From Augochlora pura (Eukaryota > Arthropoda > Insecta > Hymenoptera > Halictidae), in assembly GCF_028453695.1 (NCBI RefSeq), contig NC_135774.1, forward strand, positions 18,662,001 to 18,726,000: 64,000 bases of DNA. The letters run 5' to 3'. The position numbers and the translations under genes were made by a program. The first letter of the stretch is position 1, and every line of letters begins with the position of its first letter. This document shows positions 1 to 10,689 of this stretch, one piece after another. The notes under the pieces were generated by a model. That model was not told where the DNA came from and ran no database searches. It was given only the letters and a program-made list of their open reading frames with translations.

Positions 1-1431
1 TTTTTTAAATACCTTGCCTAAAATGACAGAGAAAGTTACTTCTTCAAAACAATATTTGAAAAATACCATTTTCTTCTATTCTTCTTAGTAATTGTTTACT
101 TATTTTTACGCTAACTTGTATGTGTCATTAATGTGGAGGATACGCATATTTTTTGTTTTTGCATTTGCCAGCATTTGCAAATTTAGTTAATTTAATTTGC
201 CTAACTAACGCTATTACGCGTTATTAATGAAGAGAAATTATTTAGACATATTTTGCAACCGGTAACGTACATTTCTAACAAGCTTTGGTACGCAAAATGA
301 AGACCGAAAGCGTCCAATGCGTTTCAATTATTTTAAACATTCCACAGCTTTTCTCCTTCGAGAACAACGGTCGATCTTCGCCGATCTGCGGATAACAGAG
401 TAGCGCAGAAAAAGTTGCTACGCCAATATTTTCGAAAGCTTCCGACCTGGCTTGTGGGGTAGGAAAATTCAATGCCCCCGCGTCCTCGAAACTGCAACGT
501 TAATAGTTTGCATTCGTCGCGGAACGAGACTCGACAACAATTAACAGACAGCTGTGGAACACGGTTCTGACATTCCTTTCGTTTTGGTTTTACGAAGCTG
601 CTCCTGACGTGAAAAACGGTGTCACACGGTGAAAAGAAAATTTGAAAAAAACGTTCCTAGAACGCTTCACTCCTTTAACAATCGCGGAAACGTTTTCCAA
701 ACCTGTTGGTGTGGGTGCTTTGCATTTTTACTGTCGGATAAATAAATGAAAGAGAAACGAAAAATGCGATAAAGTCGCGTGGAAAACGTTGTTTTAATGT
801 TTTACGAAATTAATGCATATAGGTCAAAATTAGAGACAATTTTGTAATTGTTACAAGATTTTTCGCACGGCTGCGAAGAATTAAAAAGAAATCGTTTATT
901 ACTGCATTACAAACAGTATAATATCAAAATGTGTTTAACATTTTAAACATTTATAAACAGTTTGAGATTAGATCACAGACCGGTAAAGAGTTTAAAAGAA
1001 TTGAAGTATATAGTTCTGTTGTTTTTGATGTATTGTTATTAAATGAAGAAATATGATTTTCTCTAGTTTCTCTTATTTACAATTGATATAGAAAGATTTT
1101 ATTTTGCATAAATATCCGTATATCTATAAATATCTATATGAATCATTTTCTCATAACATGTTATTACATTTTGAACAATTTCGTATAAGATACTTGTAAA
1201 TGTAATTTCTTATCTTAACTTATTAACGCATGTGACAAAATTTTTAAGGTTAGATTGCTTTTTTAGTAGATTTTTCTTACATTACATCAACATTAGCTTA
1301 TAAACGGTCTAAAAATGTATTATGATTCTACAAATTTCTTCAGATGTATTAGAAAATTAAGTTAAAAAACCACTTTGTCATTTATATATTCTACTTTAAT
1401 CTACTACTCTACTTACTTTAACCCTTTGCGG
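1..1431. other. AT-rich noncoding stretch
   Basis: No supported gene. A slightly GC-richer patch lies at about 290-720. The rest is AT-rich, with frequent stops in all frames. Near 968-980 there is a sequence (GACCGGTAAAGAG followed by TTTAA) that resembles the right end of the TTAA-flanked MITE at 2512-2845, but no matching left end was found upstream. Confidence 0.5.
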
Positions 1432-1633
1432 ATACATAAGTCATGCTGGTCGTAATTACTTTTCTTTCAGTGGACAGTAATAAGATAACAATAATAAGAC
1501 TTATTAACTCCGTTTTAATGTTTAGACATATGTAACACAATAATATGTTGTAATTTTATGTGAAAATAAAATAGATGAAAAAAGATAAATAAATTGCTTT
1601 GGTGGCTGAGTGCAAACATACGACCGCAAAGGT
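1432..1633. mobile_element. TTAA-flanked MITE, piggyBac-like (CCCTTTGCGG ends)
   Basis: A 202-bp element bounded by TTAA at 1428-1431 and 1634-1637. The left end reads CCCTTTGCGG and the right end CCGCAAAGGT, a 10-bp terminal inverted repeat with one mismatch at the outermost base. A TTAA target and C/G-rich termini are hallmarks of piggyBac-superfamily elements. There is no open frame for a transposase, so it would be non-autonomous. Family assignment is inferred from ends and target only. Confidence 0.65.
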
Positions 1634-1739
1634 TTAATACTCTACTTTTGATCTACATTTATTTAAATATATGGCGTAGAGGTCAAAGTTATACTAGTTA
1701 TATCACTAGTCCAAATACTTTTGTAAATAATTGTAGTTC

Positions 1740-2460
1740 GTTTAATTCGTTTGTTATCTAATCCGAAACAAAAGTGTCCCATTCACGGCCAGTTCTCCCC
1801 TACCGTATTAGCGATTTGGTCCTCAAAAAAAAAAAAACATGTGTTCGCGGTGTTTCGAAAACCGACACAACGCCGAAGTGTTAAAAAAAGACACGATTGT
1901 CGTTCGACCAGAATGGCGCGTGGCGCGACAAGAAAAGTCCAACTTTCCATCGGTTGCGTAGCAATTCTAAACTTTTGTCCGGGCACTGTATGTAGGTACG
2001 CGGACGACAAAGCAGATCCGTGTGAAAGCCGGCGCGGCGAGCTCGTGAATGGCCGCTGACGTCAATGCTCGTGGAAAAATTGCGCAATTTCACCGTTCCT
2101 GCGGACGCGAAATTCGGTTGCTTAGCTTTCTTCCGGAATCGGAACTGCGCGCGGAACCGGGGCCTTTCGAGGAAAGAACGCGCGTTGAATCCGGGGAAAT
2201 TAACGGGGTCGTTGTTTTAGAATGCGCGTTAATTACGATACCGATTTGCCTTGTAATTCACGCGGCCCGCCGTAATTTCCCCGGAGAAAACGCCGCTCGC
2301 GCTTACAATCGGCCGATGTTTCCCCAATTTATCGCTTACTTTTGGTAACGATCCTATTCAGGCGGCGGCCGATCGAAAGGACACATCGATCCGACACGTT
2401 TAGGCGACAGAAATTCGTCTGCAGTCTTCGATGTTGGAGAATCGACAGATCTATTACCGG
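1740..2460. promoter_or_regulatory. GC/CpG-rich island with perfect CRE
   Basis: The sequence turns abruptly GC- and CpG-rich against AT-rich flanks. It holds a perfect palindromic CRE (TGACGTCA) at 2057-2064 and several TAAT-type homeodomain half-sites in GC context (TTAATTAC near 2228-2235). Open frames of 70-102 codons occur on both strands, but they overlap each other, show no domain and are what high GC produces by chance. I read this as a candidate enhancer or promoter; direction and target gene are unknown. Confidence 0.3.
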
Positions 2461-2511
2461 AGCTCGTAATTTCACGATGAAATTATGGGACATTATGTCT
2501 TGTTATTTTAA

Positions 2512-2845
2512 CGCTTTAACGACCAGTCATTCGCTCGTAAACATGCTATTATAGAGTAATTAAATCCTTTAACATTTTTGTATTTTCATAACATTGACAT
2601 TGAACAATATTTATTTCACCTAATTTATTTATTTTATTCATTGCGAAAGCTATCTAATATTTAAAAATTATAGTACCACGTTAAATAAACGTATAATATG
2701 ATTTATACAATAATTAATTTTTTTTATAATATATATATATATATATATTATAATAATTAATAATTTTCGGTTGCCATGACAACCGATTCACAAGAGAAAA
2801 GAAAGAGAGAAAAAGTCGATGTATAAGCTACCGGTCGGTAAAGTG
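2512..2845. mobile_element. TTAA-flanked MITE, family with CRCTTTAMCGACC ends
   Basis: A 334-bp element between TTAA at 2508-2511 and TTAA at 2846-2849. The left end CGCTTTAACGACCAGTC and the right end (reverse complement CACTTTACCGACCGGTA) agree at 13 of 17 positions. The interior contains an (AT)n microsatellite at about 2729-2749 and no coding frame. Its ends match those of the element at 35034-35218, so it belongs to the same family. It is piggyBac-like by target and terminus, non-autonomous and degenerate. Confidence 0.6.
2729..2749. repeat. (AT)n microsatellite
   Basis: About ten uninterrupted AT dinucleotides inside the MITE at 2512-2845, flanked by further A/T runs. Probably slippage growth after the element inserted. 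Confidence 0.9.
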
Positions 2846-2849
2846 TTAA

Positions 2850-5230
2850 GAACGAAGTTGAGATCGTTACTGAGAAATATATTGAGATAGGTAAAGTGTG
2901 CCGGAAACCTGTTAATTGACTCGCGAATGACGGTCCAAATTAATGCGCGAGATTTCTTTATTAGGAGTGTTGTCTTAAGTCAGACCGATGGAAATTATTC
3001 GATTGTGATGCTCGGAAGTATATCTTGATTTGTGATTAAAATTGTTATTGCCGCTCGGCGAATCCGTGACGGTGAAACATGGATTCATTAAGCGATCGTT
3101 AATCGTCGGGCCACTGTTTAGTAATTAAGAATGATTTGAAGACCACGGTGTCTTCACTTTGTCACATAAACAGTGTGACAAAATGAGAGAAAATCAAATT
3201 AGATCGCGTAATTTATCGAGTTCGTTGGCGCCACTTAATTGTAATAATAATAAACTTAACTTAATGTAACTTAATGTAAGCCCTTTAATTTACAAAAATA
3301 TTCGAATCTAGATAAATAATGACTTACGTACGTTATGCTATATTTGATTTTCAGCGGAATTCTACACGCCAGTGTCAAGATGTGAATTGATTTCGTGCGG
3401 TGTGACCTAGTTACATATTTTGCCCTTTTATAGACATGCGTCTGTCATAGAAATCGACACCTTGTTTACTGTGAGTTTTAGTAAAGCGAGTATAGAGCAG
3501 AATAATATTTTTAACCAGATGCAAATTACTACTTGCGATAAATCAATACAATTTATGTGAACGTGGATAAATATAGAATTTTAATATAATAATATAATAA
3601 TAGATAAATATAGATTTTTATATATAAATATATATAGTAAATATATAATAGAATTCTAATTCCTTTCAGCTTCAGACATCATCAAATAGTTCCAATAAAT
3701 AAGAATAAATCCTAATAAATGTACAATAACAACAATAATAATAAACAACTAAATAACAAAAATATTATTACTTAATATTACAAAGAATAATAATAATATT
3801 CAAATAAATAGTGTTGCAGTTTGATGAGCACTTTATGAAGTAGAGTATCCGAGGCGATAATCCCGAATTCGATGTGGCTCAGATTCGAATCAGTGAAACG
3901 CCATTATGAAATTACATATAATTTATAAACGGTTTATTTCGTGTTTCCGAGATTCAGGAATAAATAGGTCGCCGGCCGCATTTATTTCCCATATCCACTT
4001 TTATTATAAGCGCACGTTGACGCTTTCCACTCCATTGAAAAACGCCGTTCGCCATGACCGCGCTCAAGAGAGATGTTTGACGTCCACCGATCATCGGTGA
4101 ACCTTATTACATGTATACTTTTACTGTTTTAACGTACTCAGTCGTTTCTCACGTTATCATACTTAGATGCTCGGTTATTTCTATACTAGAATACGTGTTA
4201 CGATTACCAGCGAATCCTAATTTTCATCCGCAACGCAGGAACATTTTATTTAGCTCCATTTGTAAACGAAATAATAATATTTCTCACATTAAACTACAAT
4301 TATGGTTCGAATCGGTTCTTCGAATAGTAATACACGTATCAGAAAGTGTTACTTACATTCTACTTGTTAAACGTAGACTACACCACGAATATAAAACTGT
4401 AGACGTTGTAAATGGACACCGTCGAATCACGATTCTGGAATTTGTGCAAGAGCGTGAAAAATTAAGTAAAACCATTTGAAACTCTTAGAAACAATTGTGG
4501 ACTTATTTGCAGTATAGCGAGCAATGTTATTCAAATGTTAAAGATGATCTTCGTAGACGAACGGAACGTATAATTTTTCTTAATTTTTGGCTTAGTCGTA
4601 AGGGATATATAATTTTCTTTTTTAATTAGTTGTCTCATAAATATTTGATGGAGAGAAACATTTCTTATATCAACTAGATAATTCTTTTGCAGTGAACACA
4701 GAACAATCCCACACTTCCACATACACCATACGTGTATAAGAATATGTAACCTACTCATATCAGTATTGGTGGGCAAATAATGCGATAGAACAAAACTATG
4801 AAGATTTAAATAAAGCCGTTCCGAGAACGTTATTAATATAAATTGCGCTTAGTATAAATTAATCTACAATTGTTTTTGAACAATTTCTATTGGCAATGCA
4901 CAAAGATTTCAATTTTATATACACAGAAATTTTTTAGATTATAAAGACTATTACTTACGAAATTATTAAATGGACATCACGATTGACGCAGAAATTGTAT
5001 TACAAATTGCAATACAGTCTTGCCATTCTTTTAAAGCAAAACACGTAGTCACTGTTTGTGGTCGGTAGGTTTAGCGTTAATATTTAAAGAATTTTAGAAT
5101 TCATACTTACTAATATTTAAACGATGACGAATATGTAAAAGTATTTAATCAAGAGGGAAGTAGTTAAAACGAGTACAGTTAAATTTATAATTTCCTCGCT
5201 CGGTAATAATAATAATAAGTCTTTCACGAA
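2850..5230. other. AT-rich noncoding stretch
   Basis: No supported gene. It holds a strong hairpin at 3155-3184, an octamer-type site ATGCAAAT at 3519-3526, and A/T-rich low-complexity sequence at 3570-3800. An open frame of 122 codons at 4111-4479 (+) has no recognisable domain, codon bias or splice context, and is not annotated as a gene. Confidence 0.5.
3155..3184. repeat. Short inverted repeat (12-bp stem hairpin)
   Basis: CACTTTGTCACA and TGTGACAAAATG face each other across a 7-nt loop with a single mismatch in the 12-bp stem. No longer precursor-like arms extend beyond it, so a microRNA is not supported. Confidence 0.6.
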
Positions 5231-5239
5231 CAGCTTGTT

Positions 5240-5540
5240 TCAGCAATCAAGCGAGCTTCCTTTTCCCATGAGGGTTATCCGCGCATGTCATTAGGTCACT
5301 TGTTTTCATGTTCACGCCTCAATTAAAAGAGTTGATACGCATCTCGCGGCTCTTTACGTAATAGAGAACTGCACAAAAAACCGTGTAGCTCCAAGATACG
5401 TAGTATCTAAAAACCTACGGTGACCGTGAACGTTTCGCGTTAAAGACTTTCGCTGCTATCTTGACCGTGCTCCACTTCCGACGCCCACGGTGGAGGCAGA
5501 GAGGGAGGGGGGGGGGGGGGGCGGCGGCGGCGGCGAGACG
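5240..5540. promoter_or_regulatory. GC patch ending in G-run and GCG repeat
   Basis: Moderately CpG-rich sequence leads to a run of 15 G at 5507-5521, followed directly by (GCG)n to about 5535. Such runs can form G-quadruplexes and are slippage-prone. No gene can be tied to the patch. Confidence 0.3.
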
Positions 5541-6530
5541 CGGAGGTGAGAGATCGAGATTCAAAACAAATCTTCAAAAGCTACTTTCTTTAAATCGCTA
5601 TTTTAATTGTGTACATAAAAACCCTGATTCACCGTTTCTTGTCACAATTTTGTCGAGCAGCTTGTAGTTTGATGTTTGAACGCGGTTAACAGATGAGAGT
5701 TCAAACACGCCTATGTGTTTACAACTGTACACTCCTATGTCTCTGTGTGTTTCGGTTTTGCAAATAAAATAATTTGATGATTTTTCAATTCTAGTTTAAT
5801 TTATTTATTTATTACACGATGGGAGAAGAACGTAGGATATTATATGACAGAGTTGTCTAACTAGGCCGTGTCATAAGATATAAATAATGAATCAGTTACA
5901 TTGTGCTAATTATGTATTGTGAGTTAAGTCATTAGTGCAAATTTTTACAAACACAGAGATTACAAGAAAAAAAACCTTACGACATTTTTCATTCGTCTGC
6001 GAACGTGAAAATAAATGCTATAACATTCAGGTTTCTCTTACCCTTCTAACTCGTCCTTTATGCTCGTACGAAATAATAATAATAAATGCTTTTTACAAAT
6101 GTTTATTGAGTTTTTTTATACTTTGAAAACAATACATTTTATTTGCTAATACCTTATTTTGCGTTGTCCTTAATTTCACAATATTACATACAACGAAAAA
6201 TAACGTGGTTCAAAGCGTACACAATAGAAAAGAATGCTCTGGTATAATTTAAGTACATATTAAGTTATCGAATTATATCGCTCATAGCTAAGTCAAATGG
6301 AACAAAACGATTACAAATAATACGAAAAATTTCAGGTGACTCAGAGATGAGTCAAAGTTGCGTGGCCATGTTAAAAGTGAACAAACGACACAGACTATCG
6401 TAATAAACTCTAACCTAACTAAAAATTATAACCTACTCGTTCAACTGAAACTACTAACGAATAAATTTTTCGCTGCGGAAATATTTTTAATAAAATTTCC
6501 GGAGAAAATATCAGAGACAAATCTTCTACC
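5541..6530. other. AT-rich noncoding stretch
   Basis: No gene or repeat family recognised. The short open frames present are interrupted and lack any domain. Confidence 0.5.
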
Positions 6531-6539
6531 GTGCACCGC

Positions 6540-7330
6540 CGTGAACTTTCGCTGATATCCGGTCCCGTCTAGACTTCCGGTATTCGCGGTAGGTAGACCG
6601 CGATCGCGCGTCATTCCCGACGAATATCGTGATTCAACCTCGCTCCGTTTACGTCCCATTGTGGCTCTCTCGGCCGATGATTAAAGAAAAAGAAAGTCGG
6701 GCCCACGCGGCCCCGCGGCGGCTAAACTATTGTCCGCTGGACCTCGATGCTCGGGAATGGTCACGGATCCAGGTCCCCGTTGCGGATCCCCCGCTCCCGA
6801 TCTCGTCTCCTCGAATTTTTCCGCGATCGACCTAATCATTTTCCGTCGGTTGTTCAAGATTTCGCCGGCTCTCCGAGGAATTTCGATTTTTCTGGCAGGT
6901 GACAGGCAAGTGCGGACCCGGCGAGGGTTTTTGGTGAAAGCCGACGACCCTGAGAGGGGAGAGTATATAGAGTGCGTATCGTTTCTGGCGGGCTCACAAC
7001 GAACTCACTTGGCGAACCCGTCGCTGCCTTTTGCCCGTCACGTTTATTAATTGGTCCCTCGGGTACCCGGATTCCCTTTCGTTTCATCTCTCTTTCCGTC
7101 TTCTATCGCCTTTTTCTGGGCCCACCTTCGCGAGGATCACGGCCGCGTCGTCGAAGCAACAACAACAGAGCTGCGAACAACGGAATCAACAAGTGCCAAG
7201 TGTGTGTGCCAATAGGATTATTAGCCTGCCGGACTGCTGCGGAAAGAAAGGTTTGTGAAGCTACGTTTGTGATCAGTGGTACATGAACTTCGCGGTCCCA
7301 TGTGCTAGTGAGCAATCCTCCGGCTATATG
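6540..7330 (+). promoter_or_regulatory. GC island: candidate TATA promoter and 5' leader exon
   Basis: A GC/CpG-rich island. A TATA box (TATATAG) lies at 6964-6970, and an Inr-like CTCACA at 6993-6998 sits at the expected distance. From about 6995 to 7250 the + strand contains no ATG, which is unusual for 256 nt and typical of a 5' untranslated leader. It includes a CAA-rich run at about 7159-7170. The leader ends at GAAAGAAAG followed by GTTTGT at 7251, a possible splice donor. I infer a + strand promoter with a noncoding first exon. Without transcript data the strand, start and donor stay uncertain. Confidence 0.4.
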
Positions 7331-9840
7331 TATGTCGGAATATTTACAATTTGTTCCATCTTTCGAATAATCGTAGACTACTCTGCACAGTATTGGTGGA
7401 TTTATGTATATCGTTCTTGGAGTGGTTCGTGTTTCCGAGCTCTTCAGAGTTTTGCTTTCTACGAAGATGGAAAAATAGGCTTTTTCGATTGTCGAACGTT
7501 TCTCCCGACGTTTCTATTTAGCAGTTGATTATCACTGGCATCGTAAAAGTGATTTTACGCTGGATGGTCCAAGGATTGTGTTTGACTTTGTGTTTGTCAC
7601 TACCGAAAATCGTTAGGTCACGTTCCAAAATCATCTCTGCGTTTTCGAATTTGCTTATATTTTAAAGAAACTGGTAAAAGCATCTGCGAGCTGTATTAAT
7701 CAATTTCATACAGTCCTATCCTTATTCAATCAGTTGGTTATGCAAAATTAAAATCTAAGTAAGTCAGGAAATCTATTTTTTATCTAATGTTTGAATGATT
7801 TCGAATGCGAAGAGTCGACTTTCGTTTGAGCCAGAGGTTACAGGGAGACTTATAGTGTGTATTAATTAAATTAAAATGTAACCTCCTGTAAAAGTCGAGC
7901 ATAGATCATTCGTTTTCATGATCGTGACTAGACTTTTGAATTCTCGTATATTATCTGACAAAACTTAAGGTCAGAAACAAATTCATTAAATTTACAAAAC
8001 ACAATCTTATTATAGAAATAGAAGAATAATGTCGTCACTGTTTACGAATGTTTCTCAAACAATATGCGCATTTAAATTATGACCAAGGCATAAAGTTTCG
8101 TGCGTTTTTTGAAAGTACAATCGTTATGCTCTACGTACCCTATACATTTTTCATTTGACCTACTGGCATTATATGAATGAAGGTATACGAAGCAACAATA
8201 ATCTTCTTCGTTGTATTTTTCGTTCTTGTTCTCGCCCTCGTTTTCGTAATTTTGTTCTTTCAAATTTGGATTACCTGATGCTTCTTCACTTTGTCTTCGA
8301 TACGCTGATCCTTTCTTTCCCACAATTGTGTATAGAAACGGTGACTCACCTTTCACCTCACCTGTATTCGAGTGTGTTTGAAGTGGAGCTTTATGGAAAG
8401 CTTTTACTTGCTCTGGCACGAACTCCTCCGATTTATTTCATTTTGCGACGAAGCACTTCGATTTTCCATACATCGCCGGAATAAGGCGTAAGGAATAAGG
8501 AGATTTTTGCTATTGACGCAACAATGATTTTAATTTCAAATTACAAATTTTCCCTGGCGGAAATAAGCAAGATTGAAACTAGTTCTCCGTAATTATGTCT
8601 AAGATGTTTCGTTTAACACGACTACTTTAAATATTTTTTTTACCGGATTAATTACAATTTTGTTTTTCTATACAATATGATTTGTATGAACTTCTTAAAT
8701 GACTTGTAATATTTTTGTACTTCATTTTTAAGTACGTTTCTATGCTTCTTTCAAATATATTTTCAAGATCATTTTTTATGTTCTTTACATATAATACAAT
8801 CATTTTTTCTATCACCTGATAGAACCTATCTAGTACCTACTAGATAATGTTATACTTATATTATAATTAATGTTATAATGTAATTACCAGATAATTCTTC
8901 ATTCGTTGAAGTGTATACAAATTGTTAAAAATAAAAATCATTCAAGGGGTATTGCGAATATAATTGACAGGAAGAACATAAAAAATGTCAAACGTCGTTA
9001 TCAAGATGGACTTTTGAAGTGGTGTCGACAGTAACAAGAGAATTGTTGTAAACATCAAAATAACAAAATTAATCAAATAACTTGAAAACACGGTTGTATT
9101 AAAATCAACTCATTAACGTAATTAGGAAAAGAAATTAATTATTTTATTCAGTACCCAGAAAAATGAGTATTTGATGAATAAAATTGTGCATCCCTTAAAA
9201 TGAATTTAATAATATTCTTATACTATTTCGTACTTACTGGAATTATTAAAAGCTTTGAACCATTTCTACTTGTTTGCTGTTTCTTACAATCGTCTTGGAC
9301 AATGTTTATTTCGTATAAAGACCTGCTGTCTTCAAAGCTGACCTGCTGTGTGCACATCAGCGATAATTTCGCATTCAAGATTCGCTATAAAGTAACAGTA
9401 CCCATTATGAAACACCGCTCAATTGTGATCACTTCTTGAAATGGTAGCACAAAAAATATAGTAAAAAATCGGTGGAGCATATGAAAGCGATCATAAAAAT
9501 TTTACTCTCACTTTAAACACTGTTACGAAGGCATCAGCTATAAACGAAAATAAATATTTGAATACGATTAATAATTAACTAAGCTTAACGTACGGTGCCC
9601 ACATTGTGCATTTCGATGCCATTTTTTAACACGAAGGCATGGTACGAGAAAAGATGTTCCATATTAGGTATACATTAAATAAATATTTCAAACTACAGTA
9701 TCCAGAAGCATTAATTTAATCAATTAATTAATTCAATAGAACAGTGGCATAAATATTTAACAGTACCGCTTCACGGTTGGAATAAAATCCAGGATAATCT
9801 TATAGTTCGAAAAGCGTTCCATAACAGGTACTTTTACTTT
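7331..9840. other. AT-rich noncoding stretch
   Basis: No supported gene. A slightly GC-richer segment at about 8180-8480 has overlapping open frames of 109 (+) and 115 (-) codons that shadow each other. The rest is AT-rich with no repeat family recognised. Confidence 0.5.
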
Positions 9841-9849
9841 AAAGACACC

Positions 9850-10175
9850 GTTTTTGCATCGTTTACAACATTGCTATCGGTTGGAGAGGGGGGAGGCGTG
9901 TTACTTTCGACCCCGCTCTGCCCTATCGCAAACGATTGTTCACCAAGGAGAATGTAAAAGTTTTCGGGCAAGGTGGCTCGAGCTGCCTCCCGCTGATCTT
10001 CCGCTTCCTCTTCCCCACCAAGCCGCCGCTGAATACACGTTGAAAAGGTAAAAGGGTATGTGGGGTAGCGAGTCAGTGTGTCAGCGTTCTCACGTCTCTC
10101 TTCGCGGCGTCCTTCCTTCTCCGGATCTATGTCGAGAATAAGGCCGCGTGTAGGCAGAGAAAGATCCTCGCGCGG

Positions 10176-10231
<56 letters not shown>

Positions 10232-10687
10232 TAGGTGGATGCTTCGCGCGGCCATTAGACGAGGACCAATTCATTCTGAATCTCACGAGCGAGCGCGCGG
10301 CAAGGCGCCGATCCGTACTCAATCTTCATCTCTGTATACCAGATGAGCAACCGTGATAAATGCCGATGATTTAAACATGCGATCGGAGGACGGCCGGTCG
10401 ACTTTTCACCGTGAATGTTCACCAACGGCTGAGACACTTTTCCGCTTCGCTTCGTTCCCGATTTCCGTCCCGTGCCACAGCAAATTCGCGTTCCCACCTT
10501 TCCCGAAAATTTTAACGTGTGCCGGTCATTGATCCGTCGCGATTGGGGCTGGTCGTTTCTGGGCCGCGTAATTTCGAATCGAAGCGTTTCGCTTTCACCA
10601 AATATATTTAGAAACGTGGCTGATCCACGATTTTCCGTGCAAAATAAAAAATTCTCTGCGCAAGTTGCGCGATATGGAAACTGAATG
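9850..10687 (+). promoter_or_regulatory. GC island: candidate promoter and first exon with GTAAGT donor
   Basis: A GC/CpG-rich island with an Inr-like TCAGT at 10073-10077 and an (AG)n run at 10183-10229, a sequence that GAGA-factor-type proteins bind in insects. It ends in a strong splice donor: GAATG followed by GTAAGT at 10688. Just upstream, an ATG at 10674-10676 reads M-E-T-E and then a split codon (phase 2), so this could be a first exon carrying a long 5' leader and four codons. The other long frames here, including a Ser-Leu repeat frame on the minus strand, are products of the AG run. The gene is not identified. Confidence 0.4.
10183..10229. repeat. (AG)n microsatellite
   Basis: About 23 perfect AG dinucleotides within the GC island. 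It creates spurious Ser-Leu and Arg-Glu frames on the two strands. It may act as GAGA-type promoter sequence. Confidence 0.95.
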
Positions 10688-10689
10688 GT

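Noticed and set aside
3155..3184. microRNA hairpin
   Set aside because: The stem is only 12 bp and does not extend; no known mature sequence was recognised.
4111..4479. 122-codon frame in AT-rich DNA
   Set aside because: A frame of this length is expected about once by chance in a window of this size and composition; no domain or splice context.
9834..10322. 162-codon minus-strand frame with a long Ser-Leu run
   Set aside because: The run is only the translation of the (AG)n microsatellite; the rest has no domain.
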